In this document: positions 5,928 through 12,204 of the stretch, one piece after another | Layout of the letters: every line of letters starts with the position of its first letter | How positions within the stretch are numbered: the first letter of the stretch is position 1 | Source of the DNA: JAUSIK01 sp964362915 | Lineage (GTDB): Archaea > Nanobdellota > Nanobdellia > Pacearchaeales > GW2011-AR1 | Assembly: GCA_964362915.1 (NCBI GenBank) | Contig: CAYIGH010000030.1 | Span: forward strand, 1 to 12,473 | Direction of reading: 5' to 3' | DNA length: 12,473 nt | Made by a program: the position numbers and the translations under genes | Notes under the pieces: model-generated | Told to the model about the DNA's origin: nothing | The model's input: only the letters and a program-made list of their open reading frames with translations | Databases searched by the model: none

Positions 5928-6575
5928 ATGAAATATAAAATTGCATCAAAAAGATTAATTATTCATGTTATTTTATTAGTAATTATTTTCTCTCAATTTG
6001 CCAGCGCCATAACTGCAAGTATTGGAAATTCCAGAATGGTTTTGAGAGTTGCTCCTGGAGATGAGATTGAAAGATATATTTTAATAAGAAACATAAATGA
6101 TGTTTCTGTAAATATTGATTTATCAGTATCTGGAGATCTTGCTGAAAACATTAAACTAAAAGAAAATTCCTTTAAACTCCAGGCAGGAGAGGAAAGAAAG
6201 GCTTATTTTTCTTTAACAGCTGATAAAGCCGGCAGAACTGAAACCAAGATAAACATTGCATTCAGGCCTGAGGAAGGAAGCAGTGTTGGATTAACTGCGG
6301 CTATTATTGTAATTTCTGATGAAAAATATTCTGGACAGGAATATTCTGAAGAAGGAAATGAAGAAAATTATGAAGAAGGAGCTATTGATAGCAAAGATAA
6401 GACCGGACCTTTTCCTAAAATTGATGCTAATGATATATCTTTTAGAGAAATTAATTTATTAAGCCCTAATTTATTAGTTGTATCAACATTTATACTTGCT
6501 GCGGCTTTGATAATATTATATTTCTATTCTCTGGCAACTAAATATAAAAAGAGGGGAAAGGAGAAAAATGCATAA
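5928..6575 (+). CDS. Small membrane-anchored extracytoplasmic protein
   Basis: A 215-residue type I membrane protein. A signal peptide covers 1-27 (basic start, IIHVILLVIIF core, end ASA). Residues 28-131 look like one beta-sandwich domain of the kind found in archaeal envelope proteins (VAPGDEIERYILIRN, then an LQAGEERKAYFSL segment, typical of NEW3/CARDB-like folds). A Glu-rich linker spans 132-160 and a single membrane helix spans about 181-202, followed by a basic cytoplasmic tail (KYKKRGKEK). It overlaps the next gene by 8 bp, and the Shine-Dalgarno AAAGGAG of that gene (6557-6563) lies in its last codons, so the two are made together. A partnership on the cell surface, with this as small subunit, is inferred. 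Exact function is not recognised. Confidence 0.75.
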   Translation: MKYKIASKRLIIHVILLVIIFSQFASAITASIGNSRMVLRVAPGDEIERYILIRNINDVSVNIDLSVSGDLAENIKLKENSFKLQAGEERKAYFSLTADKAGRTETKINIAFRPEEGSSVGLTAAIIVISDEKYSGQEYSEEGNEENYEEGAIDSKDKTGPFPKIDANDISFREINLLSPNLLVVSTFILAAALIILYFYSLATKYKKRGKEKNA

Positions 6576-9462
6576 ATCTTCCACATTTAATATTATTGGC
6601 TTTTTTATATTAGTAATTTTTCTTATTAATAGCGGATATGCAATTGATATTCAATTATTATGCTTAGAAGCTGGAGAAAGTGTTCAATTTTCTAAATGCA
6701 ATCCTGTTATGCAGGATAGAACATGTTCATCTAGTCAAACTTGCCAGTACTGTGTTACTTATAATGAACAAAATGGAGTTTATTGCCCTGCCAATATTAA
6801 TATATGCAACGCACAACCAGGATTATCTTGTTCAAGCCTGATAAGTACAAATAACAGCAATCAAAATAATAGCGCGATAGATAATAATTCTACAAATAAT
6901 CCTCCACAAAACAATTCTTCTCTGAAAAATGCTAAAGCTGATATAGCTTATGTTGTAAAGAATGAACTTGGAGTAGATAATTATCTTTTAGCTGAATTCC
7001 AGAATAATGGATATAGTTATGAGATAATATACGAGTCTAAGATAGCTGAGACAGATTTTGATTTTTATTATATAATTATTGTTGGCAATCAGAGACTTGA
7101 TAATCCTGGCAATATACCTATTGATAAGCATAAATCTATTATAATTAATTCTTATAATTATTATAAGAAAAATTTAGACTGGCAGTTAGGATGGAGCGGG
7201 AGCACTAGCTCTATATCTAGCCCAGGTCTTTTGACTGTATTTGATTCTTCACATCCTATTGTTTCTGGTTTATCCAGGAGTTTTAGAGCTTATTCTGTAA
7301 CTGATCCTAATATTAAAGCATCCATATTAAAGGGTGAGAAACCTAGAGGAGTGTATATAGTTGCTTATTCTGGAATAGTAAGCAATAGTGTTTTGGCTGC
7401 AATAGAGAGAGGAACAACTTATCTAAATGGACGAATCGCAAAAGAAAGGGGTGTATTTTTTGGAATAACTAATGCGAGATATTGGACAACTGAAACTAAA
7501 ACTTTATTTAAGAACTCCCTATCGTGGCTCATAGAGGGAGCGGATATTGATGGCGATGGATTCTTATCTGATAATGACTGCAACGATAGAGACCCTAAGA
7601 TTAATCCTGCTGCGAGAGATCCTGCTTTAGACTGCATTAATGAGCCTCCAATTATAGATAATATACCTAGATTAACTTTCTCTAAAGGAGATTTAGTTGT
7701 GATTCCTGTGACTGCTAGGGATCCTGATAATGATGTTTTGAGTTATAAGATAGATGATTCAAGATTTAGCTTTTCTTCAATTGATAAAACATTCGTGTGG
7801 CAGACGAGCCTGAATGATGCTGGACAATATACGTTAAAGGCAACTGTAAGTGATGGACAATCATCTACATCGCAAGATTTTACAGTTAATATAAAAGATA
7901 GCTTATTTAAATTTAATCAGATACCAAATGTGACATGGGAAGAAGATAGTTTTACTGTTCTTAATTTAAATGATTATCTTTTTAATCCAGAAGCAGATGA
8001 AATTACGTTTGGAATAGCTGAGACTTCTTCTAACAATGACATATCTGCTGAGACATTATCAAATGGCGTGCTAAAGTTTGTATCTACACATGATTGGTTT
8101 GGAGAAGATTGGATTATTTTTAGCGCTTCAGACAGAATAGATAAAGTTGTTTCAAATAAAGTAATTCTTAAAGTTACGCCTCTTAGTGATTCTCCGATAA
8201 TTAAAAATTCTAATCCTGATGATTTAGTTATAAAATTGCCTGAAGGAATAGAAAAAGTATTTAAACTAGATGCGGAGGATCCTGACAAAGAGAATTTTAC
8301 AATATCCTGGAGATTGAACAATATTATTGAAGGAAATGGAGGCTCTTATAAATTTAAGAAACCTAGAGGAGTATATACCTTACAAGCTATTATTTCAGAT
8401 TCCTTATATCAGATAGATAAATTCTGGAGCATTATTGTCGGAGATTCTCAAGAATTTACATGCTCTGAGATTAATGGATTTATCTGCTCTGAAGATAAAG
8501 TGTGCCCTAATTCAAATAATGTATCAAGTCTTGATAGCCCTAATTGTTGTTTGGTGGAATGTATTTCCAAACCTGCGCAATTTAAAGATGTGGATGTCTG
8601 CGATGAAATAAATAATTCTTTGAAAATAGAGATAGAATCTCCAAGAAGCGATGATAGTATAAAGGTAGGAGATACTATAAATCCTGAGATAAAAGTTGAG
8701 AGCGAATTAAATGAAGATCTGGATTTAGATGTTGAAGTTAGTTTGTACAATATTGACGAGGAAGAGTCTATAGTTGAGGACAAAGGATCTGTTGAGATAG
8801 TTGAGGGAAGAAGAGAAGTGATTAGATTAGAACTTGATGTTCCTGCAAATTTAGATTTAGATGATGATTATGTTCTCTTTGTAAAAGCAGAAGACGGTTT
8901 ATGCAATCAGAAAACTGTTGATATTGATATAGAAAGAGCAAAGGATAAAATTGAAGTAACTGAATTTAATTTGCCTGAAAGAGCGAAATGCGGAGATACT
9001 ATAACCTCCAGAATAAAGATTGAAAATTTAGGAAGTAATGATCAGGAGATATTTTTGAACGTGCGAAATAATAAATTAAATATAGATGAAAACACAGGGT
9101 TTTTTGAAATAGAGGATTTTAATGGCGATAACAGTGTTACTAAACAATTTAGCTGGACATTGCCTGAGAAAATAGATTCCGGAGAATATATTTTAACTGC
9201 TACAATAAAGGGCACATTATTGAATTTAGCAGAGACACGTAAAATAGATATAGAATGCGAGGGCAAAAAAGCTAAAGAAGAGAGCAAAGATATAGAATCT
9301 ATCGGGCCTATAAAACTTGATAATCTTGAAACTAATCAGCAAAGCAAACAAAACAAAGAAAACAAATATAATGTCTTTATTCTGTCTATAATGCTTCTGA
9401 CAACTTTTGTAGGAATTGCATTTCTGTTCTTGTGCTATTATATTGCCAGAGAAAAGGAATGA
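6568..9462 (+). CDS. Large multidomain cell-surface protein with 8-Cys domain
   Basis: A 964-residue type I membrane protein. Domains in order: signal peptide 1-25; an 8-Cys domain 30-90 (Cys 32, 44, 53, 59, 62, 73, 80, 88) homologous to that of the 379-residue protein at 3239; an Asn/Ser linker 91-120 with six N-glycosylation sequons; an alpha/beta domain about 124-322 that resembles a glutamine-amidotransferase-like or ThuA-like fold (repeated hydrophobic strands, SSHPIVSGL at 227-235) without visible catalytic residues; a calcium-binding-type motif DIDGDGFLSDNDCND at 326-340; three Ig/cadherin-like domains about 358-443, 447-540 and 546-626; a second Cys cluster 632-665 with a CC pair; two acidic beta-rich domains about 672-790 and 795-896; a membrane helix about 936-958 and a short tail. 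Fold names are by pattern only. A role in the envelope, adhesion or cell contact is inferred. Confidence 0.8.
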   Translation: MHKSSTFNIIGFFILVIFLINSGYAIDIQLLCLEAGESVQFSKCNPVMQDRTCSSSQTCQYCVTYNEQNGVYCPANINICNAQPGLSCSSLISTNNSNQNNSAIDNNSTNNPPQNNSSLKNAKADIAYVVKNELGVDNYLLAEFQNNGYSYEIIYESKIAETDFDFYYIIIVGNQRLDNPGNIPIDKHKSIIINSYNYYKKNLDWQLGWSGSTSSISSPGLLTVFDSSHPIVSGLSRSFRAYSVTDPNIKASILKGEKPRGVYIVAYSGIVSNSVLAAIERGTTYLNGRIAKERGVFFGITNARYWTTETKTLFKNSLSWLIEGADIDGDGFLSDNDCNDRDPKINPAARDPALDCINEPPIIDNIPRLTFSKGDLVVIPVTARDPDNDVLSYKIDDSRFSFSSIDKTFVWQTSLNDAGQYTLKATVSDGQSSTSQDFTVNIKDSLFKFNQIPNVTWEEDSFTVLNLNDYLFNPEADEITFGIAETSSNNDISAETLSNGVLKFVSTHDWFGEDWIIFSASDRIDKVVSNKVILKVTPLSDSPIIKNSNPDDLVIKLPEGIEKVFKLDAEDPDKENFTISWRLNNIIEGNGGSYKFKKPRGVYTLQAIISDSLYQIDKFWSIIVGDSQEFTCSEINGFICSEDKVCPNSNNVSSLDSPNCCLVECISKPAQFKDVDVCDEINNSLKIEIESPRSDDSIKVGDTINPEIKVESELNEDLDLDVEVSLYNIDEEESIVEDKGSVEIVEGRREVIRLELDVPANLDLDDDYVLFVKAEDGLCNQKTVDIDIERAKDKIEVTEFNLPERAKCGDTITSRIKIENLGSNDQEIFLNVRNNKLNIDENTGFFEIEDFNGDNSVTKQFSWTLPEKIDSGEYILTATIKGTLLNLAETRKIDIECEGKKAKEESKDIESIGPIKLDNLETNQQSKQNKENKYNVFILSIMLLTTFVGIAFLFLCYYIAREKE

Positions 9463-9600
9463 CTGCTTACTGAATTTATTGGCTAATGGGCTTAATCTAC
9501 TTTTCCTTGTCCAATAATTTCTTTTACTGCCTGAATGCAATATTTTTTCTAACATCTTCAGAAATTTTTCACCTTGTTCAAAAAATTTACTCAATTCCAT
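9226..9600 (-). CDS. Tentative 124-residue protein, antisense to the end of the large surface gene
   Basis: The frame starts with MELSKFFEQGEKFLKMLEKI, an amphipathic helix-like stretch, and continues for 46 residues outside the neighbouring gene, then 78 residues antisense to it. The ATG lies 26 nt from the centre of a TTTTATAAAA box, the same geometry as other leaderless genes here, which is the main support. Against it, the C-terminal hydrophobic segments (about 76-91 and 102-120) are simply the antisense of a Lys/Glu-rich linker and a membrane helix. The 5' part may be the remnant of a gene truncated at this spot. I do not recognise the protein. Confidence 0.3.
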   Translation of the reverse strand: MELSKFFEQGEKFLKMLEKILHSGSKRNYWTRKSRLSPLANKFSKQSFLFSGNIIAQEQKCNSYKSCQKHYRQNKDIIFVFFVLFALLISFKIIKFYRPDRFYIFALFFSFFALAFYIYFTCLC

Positions 9601-9621
9601 ATTTAATGTTGATATCGTGAA

Positions 9622-9631
9622 TTTTATAAAA
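9622..9631 (-). promoter_or_regulatory. Palindromic TATA box candidate
   Basis: TTTTATAAAA is symmetrical, so it can act on either strand. On the minus strand it is about 26 nt before the ATG at 9600. No start codon at suitable distance was seen on the plus strand. Confidence 0.4.
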
Positions 9632-9639
9632 GTATCTGA

Positions 9640-9795
9640 AAGCCGCCGCCGAGCAATTGAATATAACGTGTCGGCTTATGAGAAGTAATTTGCTATTAGT
9701 TCTTATTTCAAGATAAGCAAATTATTTGGGCGAACAGCAGTGAACCTCAGAGCCTCTGTTAGTTGCCTTTTCTGAAAGAAGAGTTCGACTGGAAG
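9640..9795. other. Hairpin-rich non-coding arm, left
   Basis: A block visibly richer in GC than the surroundings and without a convincing gene. It contains AAGCCG/CGGCTT (9640-9645 with 9672-9677); a 12-bp stem with one G-T pair (9683-9694 with 9716-9727, 21-nt loop that can itself form CTTAT/ATAAG); AACAG/CTGTT (9734-9738 with 9756-9760); and a 7-bp stem with a GAA triloop (9767-9773, loop 9774-9776, 9777-9783). It ends at the 19-bp repeat at 9796. It could be structured RNA or the arm of a mobile element. Confidence 0.45.
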
Positions 9796-9814
9796 GAGAA
9801 AGTTGGCGGGCGAA
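9796..9814 (+). repeat. 19-bp direct repeat, copy 1
   Basis: GAGAAAGTTGGCGGGCGAA, identical to 10285-10303. It ends two bases before the TTTTAAATA box of hicB, so together with copy 2 it brackets the hicB-hicA unit with its promoter. Its core TTGGCGGGC recurs inverted at 10608-10616. Confidence 0.85.
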
Positions 9815-9816
9815 AA

Positions 9817-9825
9817 TTTTAAATA
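9817..9825 (+). promoter_or_regulatory. TATA box of hicBA, with palindrome at 9836-9843
   Basis: TTTTAAATA centred about 26 nt before the hicB ATG, giving a leaderless mRNA. ATAGCTAT (9836-9843) is a perfect 8-bp palindrome at the expected transcription start and could be an autorepression site, though it is short. Confidence 0.55.
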
Positions 9826-9846
9826 GAACTGTTAAATAGCTATACT

Positions 9847-10050
9847 ATGGTAAAATTCAATATTCTTATTGAGCAAGATGAAGATGGCTGGTTTGTCTCA
9901 GAAGTAATCGAGTTACCAGGATGTCATACTCAAGCAAAGACCCTTGATGAGCTTTTAGTCAGAACTAAAGAGGCAATTTCTCTTTATCTCAAGTGCCAAA
10001 AACCTGAAGAAAATGGAAGATTTTTTGGATTGCAACAAATAGAGGTATAA
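9847..10050 (+). CDS. hicB: HicB-family antitoxin
   Basis: A 67-residue protein of the short archaeal HicB type (single RNase H-like fold, no added DNA-binding domain). The hallmark is the strand-strand-helix pattern ILIEQDEDGWFVSEV, then ELPGCHTQAKTLDELL at 22-37 and a helix KEAISLYL. HicB neutralises the HicA mRNA interferase by direct binding. It is followed after a single base by the hicA start, the usual tight toxin-antitoxin arrangement with antitoxin first. Sequence is full length and unbroken, although its partner is frameshifted. The 19-bp repeat and the TATA box lie directly upstream. Confidence 0.88.
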   Translation: MVKFNILIEQDEDGWFVSEVIELPGCHTQAKTLDELLVRTKEAISLYLKCQKPEENGRFFGLQQIEV

Positions 10051-10051
10051 G

Positions 10052-10280
10052 ATGGCTAAATTGCCTCGTTTATCAGCAATTGAGCTAGCAAAAATCTTAA
10101 AGAAACTTGGTTTTCAATTTATTAGGCGGGAAGGAAGCCATATGTTTTTTTAGACATTCTGATGGAAGAACGACTGTTGTTCCGAAACATCCTGGCGAGG
10201 ATTTAGGACCAGGCCTTTTATTGAAGATTATCAAAAAAGATTTGCAGATTTCTAGAGAAGAGTTTGAAAAGTATTTATGA
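10052..10280 (+). pseudogene. hicA: HicA toxin gene interrupted by a frameshift at a 7-T run
   Basis: From the ATG at 10052 the frame gives 33 residues (start MAKLPRLSAIELAKILKKLG, end GSHMFF) and stops at TAG 10151-10153. If one T of the run 10145-10151 is skipped, it continues with RHSDGRTTVVPKHPGEDLGPG and ends at TGA 10278-10280, giving a normal 75-residue HicA. HicA is a small double-stranded-RNA-binding-like mRNA interferase; its catalytic His is in the GSH motif (His30), retained just before the break. Everything after the break is intact, so the lesion is recent, a sequencing or assembly error, or is bypassed. The site TTT TTT TAG A would allow a +1 slip with re-pairing on UUU. HicB directly upstream supports the identity. 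Confidence 0.85.
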
Positions 10281-10284
10281 TTTT

Positions 10285-10303
10285 GAGAAAGTTGGCGGGC
10301 GAA
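10285..10303 (+). repeat. 19-bp direct repeat, copy 2
   Basis: Identical to 9796-9814. It fills the gap between the hicA stop (10278-10280) and the stop of the convergent 86-residue gene (10304-10306), four bases from one and directly abutting the other. Confidence 0.85.
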
Positions 10304-10564
10304 CTAATTATATTTTATTTCATATTTCTGTTCTGCGTATTCAAAAAATAAGTAATCCTGTCTTTCTATAGAAACTCCATCAATCTTAACACGCTTTACT
10401 TTTCCTCCATCTTCTGGTCGCATGTAAATTATTCTACCTAACCCCATACGTGCACTTAATTGTCCAGTGAAATCAACTTCTATAGGGAGTTTCCTTAATA
10501 TTTTTTCAAGTTCTTCTGTATCGCAACGGCGACCAGCTCCTATATGCATAGTTTTAGTATTCAT
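10304..10564 (-). CDS. Hypothetical 86-residue protein
   Basis: I do not recognise this protein. It starts MNTKTMHIGAGRRCDTEE, followed by a helix EELEKILRKLPIEV, then strand-rich sequence (GRIIYMRPEDGG, KRVKIDGVSIERQ, DYLFFEYAEQKYEIKY), a small helix-plus-sheet fold of balanced charge with no signal peptide or membrane segment. The ATG at 10564 is about 26 nt from a TTAATAAA box, so a leaderless start is likely; ATG at codon 6 is an alternative. The gene is bracketed by inverted copies of TTGGCGGGC (10292-10300 and 10608-10616) and sits next to a HicBA module, so it may be part of the same accessory cargo. Whether it is a toxin, antitoxin or something else cannot be told. Confidence 0.6.
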   Translation of the reverse strand: MNTKTMHIGAGRRCDTEELEKILRKLPIEVDFTGQLSARMGLGRIIYMRPEDGGKVKRVKIDGVSIERQDYLFFEYAEQKYEIKYN

Positions 10565-10586
10565 GAGTATTAGTTAGTAAAGCATC

Positions 10587-10594
10587 TTTATTAA
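10587..10594 (-). promoter_or_regulatory. TATA box of the 86-residue gene
   Basis: The minus strand reads TTAATAAA, centred about 26 nt before the ATG at 10564. The inverted TTGGCGGGC copy lies 13 nt further upstream, in the same orientation relative to the promoter as copy 1 is to the hicBA promoter. Confidence 0.45.
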
Positions 10595-10607
10595 GTTTTC
10601 TAAGCGA

Positions 10608-10616
10608 GCCCGCCAA
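10608..10616 (-). repeat. Inverted copy of the TTGGCGGGC core
   Basis: The plus strand reads GCCCGCCAA, the reverse complement of the 9-bp core of the 19-bp repeats. Only the core and a few flanking bases (GA/GC-rich) are shared. With 10292-10300 it encloses the 86-residue gene; with 9803-9811 it encloses the whole two-unit block. Confidence 0.7.
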
Positions 10617-10810
10617 TTGCAATGTATGACATTAAAAGAAGTTTCTTGCCTAAATAAAAGTTATCAAATAAGCGAAGAATTTGGGGATTTTTCGCAGGAA
10701 AATCCCAGATAAGCGCTGTTATGTGTTTTTTCTGCAAGAAAAAATGCCGAAGCGAAGCGTAAGGCTGCAAGCCGTCCCCAAAATCTGAAAGATTTTGAGT
10801 CCCGAACCCC
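10617..10810. other. Hairpin array with GNA triloops, right arm
   Basis: About 190 bp without a convincing gene, containing successive perfect or near-perfect hairpins with three-base loops: 10684-10693/10697-10706 (10 bp with one T-G pair, loop GCA), 10726-10733/10737-10744 (8 bp, loop GCA), the mini-hairpin GCGAAGC at 10752-10758 (loop GAA), 10763-10766/10770-10773 (4 bp, loop GCA) and 10779-10786/10790-10797 (8 bp, loop GAA). A 5-bp repeat AAGAA/TTCTT lies at 10636-10647. GNA loops are known to make unusually stable DNA hairpins. It may be a structured RNA or a single-stranded-DNA recombination or replication element. Confidence 0.6.
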
Positions 10811-10857
10811 CAAGAAATTTTATTAGTGCTATTATTTAGTAGTTACTAAGAGAAAGC

Positions 10858-10865
10858 TTTAAATA
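10858..10865 (+). promoter_or_regulatory. TATA box of the PLP enzyme gene
   Basis: TTTAAATA centred about 26 nt before the ATG at 10888, predicting a leaderless mRNA and supporting that start. Confidence 0.6.
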
Positions 10866-10887
10866 CCTTTAGAAATTATCTCAAAAT

Positions 10888-12153
10888 ATGCAAGATCTTT
10901 ATACCTTAGAAAAAATTCTCAGAGAAAATGATTTGATAAATGATAGGGTTTCCCTTAAATCAAGATATGCCAAAGCAATAAAAGATCCTGTTGTAAGAAA
11001 AATATTTGATTTGAAAACACCTGAAATTACAGATCTAAGCCCTATGTTAGAAATCGAAGGTAAGGGAAAAGTGTATGCAGTAAGATATGATTTAAACAGA
11101 GGTGTTGATAATCATAAGAAACATGTAGTTGCAGGGCTGATTCTTAGAGGAGTTCTTCAAGGAAAAATACCAAGAGAAGAAATTGATACTTTTATTGATG
11201 GCGGTAATTTTAATTCTGCAAAAGCAGTAAAGTTTTATGCAGATCGATTTAAGTTGAGAGGAATGTACGTTATGTCCCGTTTATTTCCTAAAGAAATCAT
11301 TGCCATTCTTGAATCTGATAATTTCAATGTAATAAAGGCTCCTAGAAAATATGATCATGCAAGAGAAAGAGAATTTTATGAATATCTATTTGAATGTATG
11401 AAAGATAGAGAATTTCGTAAAGATAAATTTTGTTTATGGCATGCAAAATATGGTGGCGAAGTGTCATACCCATTTGGAAAAGAAATAGCAGAAAAATTAG
11501 ATATACATCCAACTCATCTTGTTTCTTGTCTTGGAGCAGGCACAACTCTTCAAGGTCTACAAATCGCAATTCAGGATTATTTCAAAGAAAGGAAAGTAAA
11601 GGAAGTTCCCAGAATTTTTGTTGCTGAACACGAAAGATCTCCTCTCTTTACAAATATTATTAAACATGTAACATTGGCGAGAAAAAGGAACGGACTTGAA
11701 GAATTAACTAAAGAAGAGGCTTATCAGCGAAAATATGGAATTCCGCATTTGGTTTTAGGACCCCATTATGATGAAATTAATCCACTTCTTTCAAGAGATT
11801 CTATCAATAAGATAGATGAAGTCGTTCTCTACTCTGAAACTGAATGGAAACAAATACAAAAAGAGCTTTTAAGAAAGGATCTGAGTATAGGTAATTCCTC
11901 AGCAGCTAATGTAAGCGTTGCTAAACGACTTGCGAATGAGGGAAATAATGTTTTGACAGTAATTTTTGAGCCTTATAGAGATTTTTATCAACAATTAGAG
12001 GCAGATATATCTTCTAATCAAGATATTCCATGGTTGTTTAGGTATGAAACTCCTGCACAAAAGATTGCATTTATAGCTACAAGCGTGGTATGGTTTTCTG
12101 GTGCAGTATGTTGCGCTTTATCAGATAATCAATTCCCAATTATTCCATTCTAA
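10888..12153 (+). CDS. PLP-dependent enzyme, cysteine synthase/tryptophan synthase beta-like fold
   Basis: A 421-residue protein that fits fold-type-II PLP enzymes. In order: DGGNFNSAKAVKFYA at 104-118, where Lys112 in SAK matches the Schiff-base lysine of the family's S-x-K segment; LGAGTTLQG at 215-223, matching the Gly-rich phosphate-binding loop; and SIGNSSAANVSVAKRLA at 333-349 followed by NNVLTVIFEPYRDFY, matching the C-terminal GxSSGAA...VVxxxDxGxRY segment of cysteine synthases. The familiar asparagine-containing substrate loop is not obvious, so the substrate is unknown. The first 60 residues are an extra N-terminal piece. Residues 394-411 are hydrophobic and Cys-containing. The gene has its own leaderless promoter and stands alone; no sulfur or amino-acid genes are next to it. 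Family by motif order, not by search. Confidence 0.6.
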   Translation: MQDLYTLEKILRENDLINDRVSLKSRYAKAIKDPVVRKIFDLKTPEITDLSPMLEIEGKGKVYAVRYDLNRGVDNHKKHVVAGLILRGVLQGKIPREEIDTFIDGGNFNSAKAVKFYADRFKLRGMYVMSRLFPKEIIAILESDNFNVIKAPRKYDHAREREFYEYLFECMKDREFRKDKFCLWHAKYGGEVSYPFGKEIAEKLDIHPTHLVSCLGAGTTLQGLQIAIQDYFKERKVKEVPRIFVAEHERSPLFTNIIKHVTLARKRNGLEELTKEEAYQRKYGIPHLVLGPHYDEINPLLSRDSINKIDEVVLYSETEWKQIQKELLRKDLSIGNSSAANVSVAKRLANEGNNVLTVIFEPYRDFYQQLEADISSNQDIPWLFRYETPAQKIAFIATSVVWFSGAVCCALSDNQFPIIPF

Positions 12154-12174
12154 ATTAAGGAAAAATCTACAAAG

Positions 12175-12182
12175 TTTTATTA
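12175..12182 (+). promoter_or_regulatory. TATA box of the NYN-domain gene
   Basis: TTTTATTA centred about 26 nt before the ATG at 12205, in a short gap after the PLP enzyme stop. It supports an independent leaderless start. Confidence 0.45.
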
Positions 12183-12204
12183 AGAGCCTCTTTCTCTAGA
12201 GCTT

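Noticed and set aside
7337..8372. Exact 16-nt direct repeat AGAAACCTAGAGGAGT (7337-7352, 8357-8372) encoding KPRGVY twice
   Set aside because: It is in frame, exactly 340 codons apart, but the surrounding protein segments are not alike, so it is probably coincidence within one long gene rather than a domain duplication.
7974..8783. Long minus-strand frames antisense to the large surface gene
   Set aside because: Ser/Leu/Phe-rich antisense products without start signals or promoters; they mirror the Asp/Glu/Lys-rich coding strand.
6568..9462. Catalytic glutamine amidotransferase domain in the large surface protein
   Set aside because: The fold pattern fits but no Cys-His-Glu triad is visible in residues 124-322, so an enzyme call is not supported.
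9640..10810. Integron-type attC sites for the small-gene cassettes
   Set aside because: Integron cassettes need RYYYAAC and GTTRRRY core boxes. The repeat has GTTGGCG, which does not fit, no paired RYYYAAC box was found nearby, and no integrase gene is in the window.
10770..10812. tRNA-like T-arm on the minus strand (GGGTTCGGGACTC)
   Set aside because: The conserved A58 is missing, the acceptor, D and anticodon arms cannot be built around it, and the neighbouring hairpin takes the sequence instead.
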